A stretch of 64,000 nucleotides of DNA from an uncultured Oscillospiraceae bacterium (lineage in GTDB: Bacteria; Bacillota; Clostridia; Oscillospirales; Oscillospiraceae), in assembly GCA_934573855.1 (NCBI GenBank), contig CAKTMF010000002.1, forward strand, positions 124,001-188,000. The letters are read 5' to 3'. The notes beneath the pieces are model-generated. The model had not been told where the DNA came from. It searched no databases and was given only the letters and a program-made list of their open reading frames with translations. The translations under genes were made by a program, and so were the position numbers. Below, piece by piece: positions 1-8,597 of this stretch. Position 1 is the first letter of the stretch, and the number at the start of each line of letters is the position of its first letter.

Positions 1-1
1 C

Positions 2-919
2 GTCGGCAGGCTCCTCCCCCTCGCGAGCGCGTCGAGCGCGGGAAAAAGCGTCCGGTTCCGGGGCGAGGACGTCGCCGTCGAGGCGGCCGCGGACGGGAGC
101 TTTGAGAGGATGGACTTCGTCCTCGGCGCGGTAAAAAACGCCATGTCCCGGCGCTTTGCCCCGGCCATAGTCAGGTCGGGCGCGGTGTTCATCGACAACA
201 GCTCCGCCTTCCGCACGGAGCCGGACGTACCGCTCGTGGTCCCGGAGATAAACGGGGAGGATATTTCGTGGAACAGCGGCATTATCGCGAACCCCAACTG
301 CTCCACCGTCATCACCATGATGGCCGTGGCGGGGATCGTGCGCCTGTCCCCGATAAAAAATATGATCGTCTGCACCTACCAGGCCGTGTCCGGCGCGGGA
401 CAGGCGGGACTTGAGGAACTCAAGGAGCAGCTGCGCGCCGTCGCCGGCGGGTACGCGCCCGAGCGCCGGGTGTTCCCCCATCAGATAGCGAACAACGTCA
501 TCCCCTTTATCGGCGAGGAGCTTGAAAATCTCTACACCGACGAGGAGATGAAAATGCAGAACGAGGGGCGGCGCATACTCCACGCTCCGGAGCTTCGCGT
601 CAGCTGCACCTGCGTGCGCGTGCCGGTCATGCGCTCGCACTCCATCGCCGTCACGCTCAGGACCGAGAGACCGCTGAGCGTCGAGGAGGCGCGAGAGGCC
701 GTGCGGAGCTTCCCCGGCTGCCGGCTGGTCGAGGACTTTGAGGGGCGGAGCTATCCCACGCCGCTGGACACCGGGGAACAGGATCTTGTCTGGGTCGGGC
801 GCATACGCCGCGACCTCACCGACGAAAACGGACTGACGCTCTGGTGCTGCGGCGACCAGATAAGAAAGGGCGCGGCCTCCAACGCCGTGCAGATACTCTG
901 TAAGCTGATCGGACGGTAA
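2..919 (+). CDS. asd: Aspartate-semialdehyde dehydrogenase, 5' end cut by window
   Basis: Makes L-aspartate 4-semialdehyde from aspartyl phosphate, the branch point to lysine/diaminopimelate, threonine and methionine. The frame is open from base 2, so the visible 305 codons begin inside the NADP-binding domain, at LPLASASSAGKSVRF, a stretch typical of bacterial Asd; the N-terminal GxTGxVG nucleotide motif lies off the window. The catalytic cysteine is in NPNCST, near base 298. The C-terminal domain carries CVRVPVMRSHS, whose histidine is the family's acid/base residue. An ATG at 110 is internal and not a start. A hairpin terminator follows directly. The family call is very secure. Confidence 0.97.
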   Translation, partial: VGRLLPLASASSAGKSVRFRGEDVAVEAAADGSFERMDFVLGAVKNAMSRRFAPAIVRSGAVFIDNSSAFRTEPDVPLVVPEINGEDISWNSGIIANPNCSTVITMMAVAGIVRLSPIKNMIVCTYQAVSGAGQAGLEELKEQLRAVAGGYAPERRVFPHQIANNVIPFIGEELENLYTDEEMKMQNEGRRILHAPELRVSCTCVRVPVMRSHSIAVTLRTERPLSVEEAREAVRSFPGCRLVEDFEGRSYPTPLDTGEQDLVWVGRIRRDLTDENGLTLWCCGDQIRKGAASNAVQILCKLIGR

Positions 920-926
920 AGCTTAT

Positions 927-975
927 CCCCCCCTCATCGGGCGTCCTTCGGGCCGGCTGACGAGGGGGCTTTTTC
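927..975 (+). terminator. Intrinsic terminator after asd
   Basis: A CCCCCTCATC arm and a matching GACGAGGGGG arm flank a GC-rich loop and are followed by GCTTTTTC. It ends at the stop codon of the convergent gene at 974, so it may serve both directions. Confidence 0.8.
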
Positions 976-1696
976 ATCTCATCAGCTTTTTTATGTCCAT
1001 CTCCCCGGCCTTCGGCCAGAGGGCGCGGATGTGTTCGTACACGGCGCGGCGTGACTCCTCCGGCTCCTCACGGTAGGCGGAGGTCACAAGCTCCGCGCCC
1101 CAGAGCGTCTCCGGCGTGGCATACACGGCTATGTTCCAGCCGTATGGCTCGCCGTGCTTATTGCGCCGGGGCCGGAAATCCTTCACCGCGAGATAGGTCT
1201 GCATCTGAAGCTCGGTCAGCGTTCCCTCAAAATTCTTCTCGCCGCCCCTGCCGAAGCCGGCCAGCGCCTTTGCCTCATAGGAAAAGCGCTCGCTGCCGTC
1301 CATGAACGGCTCCATGAGCTTGCGCTCCTTGTCCTTGGCCTTTCCGTCGTCGTAGCGCGCGTCGAAGTCGTAGCCGTCCCGGCGGTAATTCACGAGCCTC
1401 GGCAGCCACTCGAGCGACACGAACCCGGCCTTTTTGTCAAAGAACTTGCCGTAGGCGACCCTTCCGCTGCGCGCGGCGAGCCTGCGCCACTCCCACGGGT
1501 CGCGAGCCTCGTCGCCGCTCCACCAGTATTTTGCCGCTGTATGCTCCTCGGCGGAAAAGCCGGGTATCTCGTTTCTGAAAAGAGGCAGGAAGCCCACCTC
1601 GTCCACATACCCTATCAGCTCCTCCACGGTCCTCAGCCGCGCCGGGTCGTTCTCCCGCAGGCCGTAAATTATCCATTCGCCGCTCTCGTTTCCCAT
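974..1696 (-). CDS. AlkZ-related winged-helix family protein (putative)
   Basis: A 240-residue soluble protein with no signal peptide or membrane segment. It is rich in Trp, Tyr and Arg (for example AAKYWWSGDEARDPWEWRR and PYGWNIAVYATPETLWGAE). I recognise the pattern, from a YGLRENDPARLRT-like N-terminus through an EIPGFS segment, as a clostridial family annotated as related to the AlkZ DNA glycosylases; that is memory of the family, not a motif proof. AlkZ enzymes excise alkylated or cross-linked bases, so a DNA repair or DNA-binding role is possible. The start at 1696 is preceded by an AAAGGAGTGAGG ribosome site. Monocistronic; it faces asd and is divergent from the sugar ABC operon. Confidence 0.55.
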   Translation of the reverse strand: MGNESGEWIIYGLRENDPARLRTVEELIGYVDEVGFLPLFRNEIPGFSAEEHTAAKYWWSGDEARDPWEWRRLAARSGRVAYGKFFDKKAGFVSLEWLPRLVNYRRDGYDFDARYDDGKAKDKERKLMEPFMDGSERFSYEAKALAGFGRGGEKNFEGTLTELQMQTYLAVKDFRPRRNKHGEPYGWNIAVYATPETLWGAELVTSAYREEPEESRRAVYEHIRALWPKAGEMDIKKLMR

Positions 1697-1719
1697 ACGG
1701 ACCTCACTCCTTTTTCACG

Positions 1720-1749
1720 AGTATACCACCGCTGCCGCGCGCCGTTCAA
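1720..1749 (-). promoter_or_regulatory. Sigma-A-type promoter for the AlkZ-related gene
   Basis: On the minus strand TTGAAC, an 18-base spacer, and TATACT, about 25 bases upstream of the start codon at 1696. By motif match only. Confidence 0.55.
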
Positions 1750-1790
1750 CAATAAACGCAGTATTTTTCAACAAATGGGGGCCGCGTCGC

Positions 1791-1819
1791 TTGACGGCGC
1801 AGTTTGAATTCTGTATTCT
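1791..1819 (+). promoter_or_regulatory. Sigma-A-type promoter for the sugar ABC operon
   Basis: TTGACG, 17-base spacer, TATTCT. It lies 40 bases upstream of the first ABC gene and back to back with the minus-strand promoter at 1720-1749, so the two may share a regulator site. No obvious operator palindrome was seen between them. Confidence 0.6.
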
Positions 1820-1858
1820 ATAAGTAGTTATATTTGTTTGAAGGAGGACAACGGATAA

Positions 1859-2959
1859 ATGAAAGTTGTACTTCAGCACCTGACGAAAAAATTTCCCTCC
1901 CGCGACAGGAAGAACCCGGCCGAGGTCGTCGCCGTGAACGATTTCGATTTCGAGATACCCGACGGCAAGCTCATCGGCCTGCTCGGCCCCTCCGGCTGCG
2001 GCAAAAGCACCACGCTCAACCTCATCTGCGGCCTGCAGTCTCCCACCGAGGGCAAAATTTTCTTCGGCGAGGACGACGTGACCGACCTGCCGCCCGAAAA
2101 CCGCGGAGTGGGGCTGGTGTTCCAGAACTACGCGCTCTACCCCCATCTGACCGTGCGGCAGAACATCACCTTCCCGCTCGAAAATCTCAGGGGCAAGGCG
2201 CGCCTCTCCAAGGCCGAGATGAACGCCAAGGCCGAGGAGGCGGCAAAGCTCGTGCAGATCGACACGCTCATGGAGCGCAAGCCCTCAGAGCTTTCCGGCG
2301 GGCAGCAGCAGCGCGTCGCCATCGCCCGCGCGCTGGTGAAGAGGCCGAAGGTGCTTCTTCTGGACGAGCCTCTTTCAAACCTTGATGCGCGTCTGCGGCT
2401 CCAGACCCGCGAGGAGATACGCCGCATACAGCGCGAGACCGGCATAACCACCGTGTTCGTCACCCACGACCAGGACGAGGCGATGAGCATTTCCGACATG
2501 ATCGTCGTGATGAAGGACGGCGTTCTGCAGCAGATAGGCAGGCCGCAGTCCGTCTATGACGACCCGGTGAACCTCTTCGTCGCGAAATTCCTCGGCACGC
2601 CCGCCATCAACGTGTTCTCCGGCAGGGTAGAAAACGGCATGCTCCTGCTCGGCGGCGACGCCGTGATGTCCGTCCCCGGCGCGCCCGACGGCGAGGTCTG
2701 GGCCGGCATACGTCCCGAGGGCTTCGTCCCCGATGAAAACGGTTCTCTCGTGTGCGCCCTCACCGGCATAGAGGTCATGGGCCGCGACATGAGCGTCATA
2801 TCCGCCCATCCCGCGAGTGCCGGCGCCTCCGTCCGCTCCATCATCAGCAGCGAGGCGGGCGTGGACGCCTCCGCGGCGAGCGTGCGTTTCTCCCTCCGGC
2901 GCAATAAGGTCTTTCTCTTCGGGCGCGCGGATGAAAAGCGTATCCGTTTCGAGGTGTGA
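1859..2959 (+). CDS. Carbohydrate ABC importer, ATP-binding subunit (MalK/UgpC type)
   Basis: ATPase that powers the importer encoded by the next three genes. 366 residues. Walker A is GLLGPSGCGKST (about residues 40-51), the signature is LSGGQQQR, Walker B is VLLLDEPLSNLD, and the switch histidine follows in VFVTHDQDEA. The ABC domain is followed by a shorter TOBE-like C-terminal domain (from about 240), as in MalK/UgpC/MsmX proteins that energise CUT1 sugar importers. The ribosome site GAAGGAGG lies eight bases or so before the ATG. First gene of a tight four-gene operon whose members overlap or nearly touch. The sugar cannot be read from the sequence. Confidence 0.95.
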   Translation: MKVVLQHLTKKFPSRDRKNPAEVVAVNDFDFEIPDGKLIGLLGPSGCGKSTTLNLICGLQSPTEGKIFFGEDDVTDLPPENRGVGLVFQNYALYPHLTVRQNITFPLENLRGKARLSKAEMNAKAEEAAKLVQIDTLMERKPSELSGGQQQRVAIARALVKRPKVLLLDEPLSNLDARLRLQTREEIRRIQRETGITTVFVTHDQDEAMSISDMIVVMKDGVLQQIGRPQSVYDDPVNLFVAKFLGTPAINVFSGRVENGMLLLGGDAVMSVPGAPDGEVWAGIRPEGFVPDENGSLVCALTGIEVMGRDMSVISAHPASAGASVRSIISSEAGVDASAASVRFSLRRNKVFLFGRADEKRIRFEV

Positions 2960-2961
2960 GC

Positions 2962-3855
2962 ATGGAGAACAAAAACTCGAAGGCGTGGCTCTATCTGCTG
3001 CCCGCCATAGCGTTTCTTGGCGTTTTCATGATATACCCGCTGGCGGACGTGCTGGTCTACTCCCTTGAGGAGGGCTACAACTTCGCGTCCCAGAGCTTTT
3101 TCGGCACGGGGCTGTATAACTACTCCTACGTCCTGCACGACCCGTTTTTCATGCAGGCCGTGAAGAACACCTTTATCCTCGTGGCGATCACCGTGCCGCT
3201 CTCGACGGGTATAGCGCTGCTGATCTCGCTCGGACTCAACTCCATCAAGAAGCTCAAGGAGCTGTTCCAGACGCTCTATTTCCTCCCCTACGTCACCAAC
3301 ACGCTGGCCGTGGGCCTCGTGTTCATGATACTCTTCAAAAAGACCGCCTACAGCGACGGCCTTGTGAACCTGCTGATAAACTTCTTCGGCGGCAGCAGCG
3401 TGGACTTTATCGACGGCCCCTACTGGGCGAAGATGTTCGTGCTGTGCTTTTACACGGTGTGGATAGTAATGCCCTTCAAGATACTCATACTCACCGGGGC
3501 GCTGGCCTCGGTGAAGCAGGACTACTACAACGCCGCGCGCATAGACGGCACGTCAAAATGGCGCATTTTCACGCGTATCACCCTGCCGATGATCTCGCCT
3601 ATGATATTCTATCTAGTCATTACCGGCTTTATAGGCGCGTTCAAGGCGTACTCCGACGCGGTGGCGCTCTTCGGCGTCGACCTCAACGCTGCCGGAATGA
3701 ACACCATCGTCGGCTATGTCTACGACATGCTCTACGGCAGCAGCGGCGGCTTCCCGTCCTATGCCTCCGCCGCGGCGATAATACTCTTCGCCATCGTCAT
3801 GACCATCACCTGCATAAACCTTCTTGTCAGCAGGAAATATGTATACTATTCCTGA
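2962..3855 (+). CDS. Sugar ABC importer permease 1 (MalF/UgpA type)
   Basis: Integral membrane subunit, about 297 residues with six predicted hydrophobic segments, the first at WLYLLPAIAFLGVFMIY. The cytoplasmic EAA loop that docks on the ATPase is visible as YYNAARIDGTSKWRIFTRIT followed by LPM. I chose the ATG at 2962 rather than the GTG at 2956 because GAGGTG at 2951-2956 sits at ribosome-site distance from it; the gene then starts two bases after the stop of the ATPase gene. Pairs with the second permease to form the channel of a CUT1-type importer. Confidence 0.93.
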   Translation: MENKNSKAWLYLLPAIAFLGVFMIYPLADVLVYSLEEGYNFASQSFFGTGLYNYSYVLHDPFFMQAVKNTFILVAITVPLSTGIALLISLGLNSIKKLKELFQTLYFLPYVTNTLAVGLVFMILFKKTAYSDGLVNLLINFFGGSSVDFIDGPYWAKMFVLCFYTVWIVMPFKILILTGALASVKQDYYNAARIDGTSKWRIFTRITLPMISPMIFYLVITGFIGAFKAYSDAVALFGVDLNAAGMNTIVGYVYDMLYGSSGGFPSYASAAAIILFAIVMTITCINLLVSRKYVYYS

Positions 3856-3866
3856 GGAGGCGCAAG

Positions 3867-4742
3867 ATGAACGACAAAACCGATTACACGCGCATCGAGC
3901 GCGCCTCGAAGCGCCGCGGAGCCGTGACAAAGACCGTCACCTACGTTCTGCTGACGCTGTGGGGGATAATAGTCCTCTTCCCCTTTTACTGGATGGTCCT
4001 CTCCTCGCTCAAAAGCTACGGCGCGTACAACGCGGAGTATATCCCGAAATTCTTCACCCTCTCCCCCACGCTCCAGAACTACGCGGACGCCTTCACCGCC
4101 GTGCCGCTCGCGAGGTATTTCGCGAACACCCTGATCTTCACGGCCGCCACCACGGCGATAATGCTGGCGGTGACGGTGCTTGCGGCCTACGCGTTCGCAA
4201 GGCTCGAGTTCCGGGGCAAGGATCTCGTGTTCACGCTGTTCCTGTCGCTGATGATGATACCCTCGGAGCTGGTGGTCATCACGAACTTCGTCACCATCAC
4301 CGACCTTGACATGCGAAACACCTTCTGGGGCCTCATCCTCCCGTCGGTCACGTCCGTGTTCTATATCTACCTGCTCAAGGAAAACTTCGCGCAGGTGCCG
4401 GACGAGCTGTACTACGCCGCCAAGGTCGACGGCACGTCGGATCTCAAGTACCTTTTCAAGGTCATGCTCCCCGTCTGCCGCCCCACGGTCATCACCGTCG
4501 TGATACTCAAGGTCATCGAGTGCTGGAACTCCTACGTCTGGCCGCGCCTCATCACCGACGACCCAAATTATTTCCTCGTTTCAAACGGCATTCAGGAGAT
4601 ACGCGAGAACGGCTTCGGCCGTGAGAACATCCCCGCCATGATGGCCGCCGTCGTGGTCATCTCCGTGCCGCTCATAATCCTGTTCCTCATCTTCCACAAG
4701 AAGATAATGGAGGGCGTTGCGAGAGGAGGCACCAAGGGATGA
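3867..4742 (+). CDS. Sugar ABC importer permease 2 (MalG/UgpE type)
   Basis: 291 residues with six predicted membrane helices. The N-terminal segment LWGIIVLFPFYWMVLSSLK is the usual MalG-type first helix, and the EAA loop is YYAAKVDGTSDLKYLFKVML. The ATG at 3867 follows GAGGAGG at 3854-3860. The same frame is open much further upstream without stops (to 3444), but that stretch is the antiparallel-composition shadow of the preceding permease and should not be included. Its stop codon overlaps the start of the binding-protein gene by four bases (ATGA), a sign of translational coupling. Confidence 0.93.
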   Translation: MNDKTDYTRIERASKRRGAVTKTVTYVLLTLWGIIVLFPFYWMVLSSLKSYGAYNAEYIPKFFTLSPTLQNYADAFTAVPLARYFANTLIFTAATTAIMLAVTVLAAYAFARLEFRGKDLVFTLFLSLMMIPSELVVITNFVTITDLDMRNTFWGLILPSVTSVFYIYLLKENFAQVPDELYYAAKVDGTSDLKYLFKVMLPVCRPTVITVVILKVIECWNSYVWPRLITDDPNYFLVSNGIQEIRENGFGRENIPAMMAAVVVISVPLIILFLIFHKKIMEGVARGGTKG

Positions 4743-6340
4743 AAAAGCTGAGACGTCTTTTCGCGCTCACCGTGCTTGCGGCGCTGTGCTGCGTGCTGCT
4801 CACCGGGTGTCACGGCTCCCGCGAGCGCTCGAGCTTCACCGTCCCCGACGCTCTCGACGAGAGCCGGAGCTTTGAGCTCACCTTCTGGGCGAAGAACGAC
4901 ACCAACAAGACCCAGACCGCCGTCTACGAAAAGGCCAAGAACGCCTTTGAGGCGCTCTACCCGAACGTCCGGGTCAACATCCGCCTCTACACCGACTACG
5001 GCCGCATATATAACGACGTTATCACCAACATATCCACCAACACCACTCCCAACATCTGCATAACCTACCCCGACCACATCGCCACCTACCTCACGGGCGA
5101 CGAGGTCGTGGTGCCGCTCGACGAGCTGATGGCCGACAGCCGCTGGGGACTGGGCGGGAGCGAGCTGCGCTTCGACGGCCCGTCGCGCGACGAGATCGTC
5201 CCCTATTATCTCAGCGAGGGCGTCCTCGGCTCGCACCAGTACGCGCTGCCCTACATGCGCTCGACCGAGGCCTGCTACGTCAACAAGACCATGGTCGAGG
5301 CTCTCGGCTATGAGCTGCCGGAGACGCTGACATGGGACTTCGTCTGGGAGGTCTCCGAGGCCGCCGTCAAAAAGGACGCGGACGGCAGCTACCTCATCAA
5401 CGGCCAGAAGACCATGATACCCTTCATCTACAAGTCCACCGACAACATGATGATACAAATGCTCCGCCAGCGCGGCGCGGGCTACGCCGACGCGAACGGC
5501 AATATCTCCATCTTCAACGACGTCACGCGCGAGCTTCTGCTGGATATCGCCGCCCATACCAAGAGCGGCGCCTTCTCCACCTTCAAGATATCCAGCTATC
5601 CCGCGAACTTCCTTAACGCCGGTCAGTGCATTTTCGCCATCGACTCCACCGCCGGCGCGACATGGATCGGCACTCACGCCCCCCTTCTTGACATAAGCCC
5701 CGACAAGCTCGTGGAGTTCGAGACCGAGGTCATGACCATCCCGCAGTTTGACCCGGACGATCCCAAGATGATCTCTCAGGGGCCGAGCGTGTGCGTATTC
5801 AATAAGGAGGACCCGCAGGAGGTCATGTACTCGTGGCTCTTCGCCCAGTTCCTGCTCACGAACGACGTGCAGCTCGGCTACTGCCGCACCGAGGGCTACA
5901 TCCCCGTGACCTACAAGGCGCTCGAGAGCGAGGAATATCTGGACTATCTCTCCCGCTGCGGCGAGGACTACGGCGAGCATTACGACGTGAAGATCAAGGC
6001 CTCGCAGCTGCTCTTTGACAACCTCGCCAACACCTTCGTCACCCCGGTGTTCAACGGCTCGGCCTCCCTGCGCGACGCCTCCGGGCAGATGATCGAGAGC
6101 GTCGTCAAATCCACCCGCCGCGGCGAGACCGTGGACGACGCCTACCTCGACAAGCTCTTTGACGACGTCACGGCGCTCTACCATCTGGACGACGCCTCCC
6201 GCATGGCCTCCTCCGGCCCCGCCGATCTCGGGCCGCTGCCCGGCACCGCCGTGGCGCTCCTCTCGGCTCTCGGCGCGGCGTGGGTGCTTATCGGCGCGGC
6301 GGTCCTTGTCGGAAGGCTGAGGAAAAAATCAAATAAATAA
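4739..6340 (+). CDS. Extracellular sugar-binding lipoprotein with C-terminal membrane segment
   Basis: Solute-binding subunit of the ABC importer, 533 residues. The N-terminus KLRRLFALTVLAALCCVLLT ends in LTGCHG, a lipobox with the lipidated Cys at about residue 24. The mature part has the features of cluster 1 sugar-binding proteins (ELTFWAKNDTNKTQ near the start, then PYMRSTEACYVNKTMVEALG). Unusual for the family, the last 35 residues are a second hydrophobic segment, GTAVALLSALGAAWVLIGAA, followed by the basic tail GRLRKKSNK. Both ends would therefore be held at the membrane. Last gene of the operon. The ligand is unknown. Confidence 0.9.
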   Translation: MKKLRRLFALTVLAALCCVLLTGCHGSRERSSFTVPDALDESRSFELTFWAKNDTNKTQTAVYEKAKNAFEALYPNVRVNIRLYTDYGRIYNDVITNISTNTTPNICITYPDHIATYLTGDEVVVPLDELMADSRWGLGGSELRFDGPSRDEIVPYYLSEGVLGSHQYALPYMRSTEACYVNKTMVEALGYELPETLTWDFVWEVSEAAVKKDADGSYLINGQKTMIPFIYKSTDNMMIQMLRQRGAGYADANGNISIFNDVTRELLLDIAAHTKSGAFSTFKISSYPANFLNAGQCIFAIDSTAGATWIGTHAPLLDISPDKLVEFETEVMTIPQFDPDDPKMISQGPSVCVFNKEDPQEVMYSWLFAQFLLTNDVQLGYCRTEGYIPVTYKALESEEYLDYLSRCGEDYGEHYDVKIKASQLLFDNLANTFVTPVFNGSASLRDASGQMIESVVKSTRRGETVDDAYLDKLFDDVTALYHLDDASRMASSGPADLGPLPGTAVALLSALGAAWVLIGAAVLVGRLRKKSNK

Positions 6341-6359
6341 AAACAATTTTTCAAGGGTG

Positions 6360-6387
6360 TTGATTTTCAGTTTTTTTCAGATATAAT
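6360..6387 (+). promoter_or_regulatory. Promoter for the small lipoprotein
   Basis: TTGATT, 16-base T-rich spacer, TATAAT, 43 bases upstream of the ATG at 6431. No clear terminator separates it from the ABC operon. Confidence 0.6.
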
Positions 6388-6430
6388 AAGCTTGTTGTTC
6401 AAACCTACTTTTAAAAAGGAGAAAAACAAA

Positions 6431-7225
6431 ATGAAAAAAATCTTTGCACTGCTTCTTGCGCTCTGCATGGTATTCGCCCTCTGCGCCTGCGGCAGCAAGA
6501 ACGAGACTCCCGCTCCGGAACCCACCGAGGCTCCCGCCGTCGAAGAACCCGCTCCCACCGAGGAACCCGCTGCTGAAGAGCCTGCCGCCGAGGTCATGAG
6601 CTACGCCGAGTACGCCGCGGCCGAGCTTGAGACTCAGGTCACTGTTGAGGCCTATGTTCAGGCCACCCAGTCCTGGTGGGACAACAAGATCACCGTCTAC
6701 GGTCAGGACGAGGACGGCGCGTACTTCTTCTACAACATGGCCTGCTCCGAAGAGGACGCTGCAAAGCTCGTTCCCGGCACCAAGATCCGCGCTACCGGCT
6801 TCAAGGCCGAGTGGTCCGGCGAGGTCGAGATCATTGACGCCTCCTTCGAGATCATCGAGGGCAGCTTCATAGCCGAGCCTCTGGACGTCACCGCGCTGCT
6901 CAGCAGCGACGAGCTTATCGCCCACCAGAACGAGAAGGTCTCCTTCAAGGGCCTCACCATCGTCGCGAAGGACGACGGCACCTCCCCCTTCTACTACAAC
7001 TGGGACAACTCCGGCGCTGAAGGCACCGACTCCGACCTGTACTTCGACGCCTCCGTCGACGGACAGACCTACACCTTCGTTATCGAGTACTACCTCTGCA
7101 ACGAGAACAGCGACGCCTACAAGGCAGTCCAGAACCTCAAGGTCGGCGACGTCGTCGATCTGGAAGGCTTCCTCTACTGGTACAACGGAGCCAACCCCCA
7201 CATCACCTCCGTGGTAGTAAAGTAA
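6431..7225 (+). CDS. Secreted lipoprotein with OB-fold-like repeats, function unknown
   Basis: 264 residues. Signal peptide MKKIFALLLALCMVFALCAC with the lipobox ALCACGS, so the cysteine near residue 20 would be lipidated. A 40-residue Pro/Glu/Ala/Thr linker follows (APEPTEAPAVEEPAPTEEPA), then about 210 residues with two similar modules containing V-V-EAYVQAT, TKIRATGFKAEWSGEVEIID and VGDVVDLEGFLYWYN. The short strands and the 'x-G-D-x-V-x-L-x-G' pattern recall OB-fold nucleic-acid or ligand-binding domains, but this is inference. Codon use is strongly biased, suggesting high expression. Ribosome site AAAGGAG at 6416-6422. Monocistronic between its own promoter and terminator. Confidence 0.75.
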   Translation: MKKIFALLLALCMVFALCACGSKNETPAPEPTEAPAVEEPAPTEEPAAEEPAAEVMSYAEYAAAELETQVTVEAYVQATQSWWDNKITVYGQDEDGAYFFYNMACSEEDAAKLVPGTKIRATGFKAEWSGEVEIIDASFEIIEGSFIAEPLDVTALLSSDELIAHQNEKVSFKGLTIVAKDDGTSPFYYNWDNSGAEGTDSDLYFDASVDGQTYTFVIEYYLCNENSDAYKAVQNLKVGDVVDLEGFLYWYNGANPHITSVVVK

Positions 7226-7241
7226 GCTCACAAAGCGACCG

Positions 7242-7276
7242 AAAGCCCTCAGGGATCATCCCCGAGGGCTTTTTGC
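7242..7276 (+). terminator. Intrinsic terminator after the lipoprotein
   Basis: AAAGCCCTC and GAGGGCTTTTT arms around the loop AGGGATCATCCCC. Confidence 0.85.
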
Positions 7277-7336
7277 GTGACAGATACAGATAAAAAACCG
7301 CGGACGGCAGCAGCCGCCCGCGGTAAACATTTTGTG

Positions 7337-7852
7337 TCAGAACGGGATATCTTCCCCGTCCTCGCTGAGGTCGAACTCCAGATGCTCGCCGCACTTGGGG
7401 CAGGTGGTGGAGCCGGAATTGAGGGTATCCTCGTCAAAGGTTATCTCCTCGCCGCACTTGGGGCAGACGACGTCGTAGAGGACTCCGTCGAAGCTCAGCT
7501 CCTCGCCGTCTCCGTCATCCTCGCCGTCCTCGGACTCATAATCCTCGTCCTCGCCGTCAAACGGCTCGCAGCCGCAGCAGCAGGAGCAGTCGCCAATGCA
7601 CTCGTCGTCCATCATGTCCTCGGGGACGTCGAGGTCGCAGGTCAGCTCCTCAAGATAGCTCAGCTCCTCGCCGATCTCGTCGAGCGCATCGGCAAAGTCA
7701 GTGTTGCTCTGCGAAAGCTCCTCGATCTCGTGAGCCATGTCGCTCACCAGATCGCACAGCGCGCCCCAGAGCTTGCCCTCCTTGGATTCGGGCTCGACGC
7801 CCAGACCCTCGCAGAGACCCTTGAGATATGCAGCCTTTTCAACAACAGTCAT
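7337..7852 (-). CDS. CD1247-type N-terminal domain protein with zinc ribbon
   Basis: 171 residues. The N-terminal 60 residues (EKAAYLKGLCEGLGVEPESK, then ALCDLVSDMAHEIEELSQ) match a Clostridia-specific helical domain known as the CD1247 N-terminal domain. The middle is very acidic and holds a cysteine cluster (CIGDCSCCCGCEPF). The C-terminus is a zinc ribbon with two CPKCGE knuckles. Role unknown; a small regulatory or metal-binding protein is plausible. The start at 7852 follows the strong site AAAGGAGG. Downstream of efp on the same strand, with a short hairpin between them. Confidence 0.75.
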   Translation of the reverse strand: MTVVEKAAYLKGLCEGLGVEPESKEGKLWGALCDLVSDMAHEIEELSQSNTDFADALDEIGEELSYLEELTCDLDVPEDMMDDECIGDCSCCCGCEPFDGEDEDYESEDGEDDGDGEELSFDGVLYDVVCPKCGEEITFDEDTLNSGSTTCPKCGEHLEFDLSEDGEDIPF

Positions 7853-7881
7853 AGAGATACCTCCTTTGTTAAAAACATAGT

Positions 7882-7898
7882 GGGAGACCAGGTCTCCC
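7882..7898 (-). terminator. Short hairpin between efp and the CD1247-type gene
   Basis: GGGAGACC and GGTCTCCC arms. On the minus strand it is followed by ACTATGTTTTTA, so it could be a partial terminator or a processing site. The loop is very short, which weakens the call. Confidence 0.4.
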
Positions 7899-7912
7899 CT
7901 GGATTGGAAAAA

Positions 7913-8470
7913 TTACGCGCGGCTGAGATACTCGCCGGTGCGGGTGTCGATCTTGATCTTCTCGCCTCTCTCGATGAAGAGGGGGACCTTGATCTCTGCG
8001 CCGGTCTCGACGGTAGCGGGCTTGGTCGCGTTGGTGGCGGTGTTGCCGGCGAAGCCCGGGTCGGTCTCGGTCACTTCAAGCTCCACGAAGAAGGGAGGCT
8101 CGACGTTGAAGACCTTGCCCTTGTAGGAGTAGATGGTGCATTCCATGTTTTCCTTGACGAACTTGAAGTTGTCGCCCAGAACGGAGGCGTCCACAGGCTC
8201 CAGCTCGTAGGTCTCGGGGTTCATGAAGTAGTAGAGGTTGCCGTCGGCATAGCTGTACTCGGCAGTCATGCGGTCGACGGTAGCGTTCTCGAACTTGGCG
8301 GTGGGGTTAAAGGAAGTCTCGGTCACGGCGCCGGTGATAACGTTCTTCATCTTGGTGCGGACGAAGGCCGCGCCCTTGCCGGGCTTGACATGCTGGAACT
8401 CGACGACCTGCATGACCTGTCCGTCCATCTCAAAGGTAACGCCGTTTCTGAAATCGCCTGCAGTAATCAT
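7913..8470 (-). CDS. efp: Translation elongation factor P
   Basis: Relieves ribosome stalling at polyproline. 185 residues, exactly the usual length, when started at the ATG at 8470 ([17 protein letters not shown]). A TTG 15 bases upstream is in frame but gives a non-family extension. The three-barrel architecture is visible: KOW-like N-domain with the loop [14 protein letters not shown], whose lysine at about residue 32 is the conserved loop-tip position modified in many species, then the central OB domain and the C-terminal domain ending [14 protein letters not shown]. Located next to an M24 aminopeptidase, a common Firmicute arrangement. Confidence 0.98.
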   Translation of the reverse strand: MITAGDFRNGVTFEMDGQVMQVVEFQHVKPGKGAAFVRTKMKNVITGAVTETSFNPTAKFENATVDRMTAEYSYADGNLYYFMNPETYELEPVDASVLGDNFKFVKENMECTIYSYKGKVFNVEPPFFVELEVTETDPGFAGNTATNATKPATVETGAEIKVPLFIERGEKIKIDTRTGEYLSRA

Positions 8471-8522
8471 AAATATAATCTCCAATCTGAAAGGATTTTA
8501 AGTATAAAGCCTTAGCCCAAAC

Positions 8523-8551
8523 ATTTTACAGTATAAGACGCGATTTTGCAA
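8523..8551 (-). promoter_or_regulatory. Promoter for efp
   Basis: Minus strand TTGCAA, 17-base spacer, TAAAAT, placing the start of transcription about 45 bases before efp. Confidence 0.5.
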
Positions 8552-8597
8552 TACCTTTTGGGTAGGTTTTATACCGTTTTCGCGCGCCGCGCCCCGC

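Noticed and set aside
3444..3866. Long in-frame extension upstream of the second sugar permease
   Set aside because: It lies inside the first permease gene, has no membrane pattern of its own, and a proper start with ribosome site exists at 3867.
7861..7912. Riboswitch between efp and the CD1247-type gene
   Set aside because: The space is about 60 bases with a single short hairpin; too small for a known riboswitch fold.
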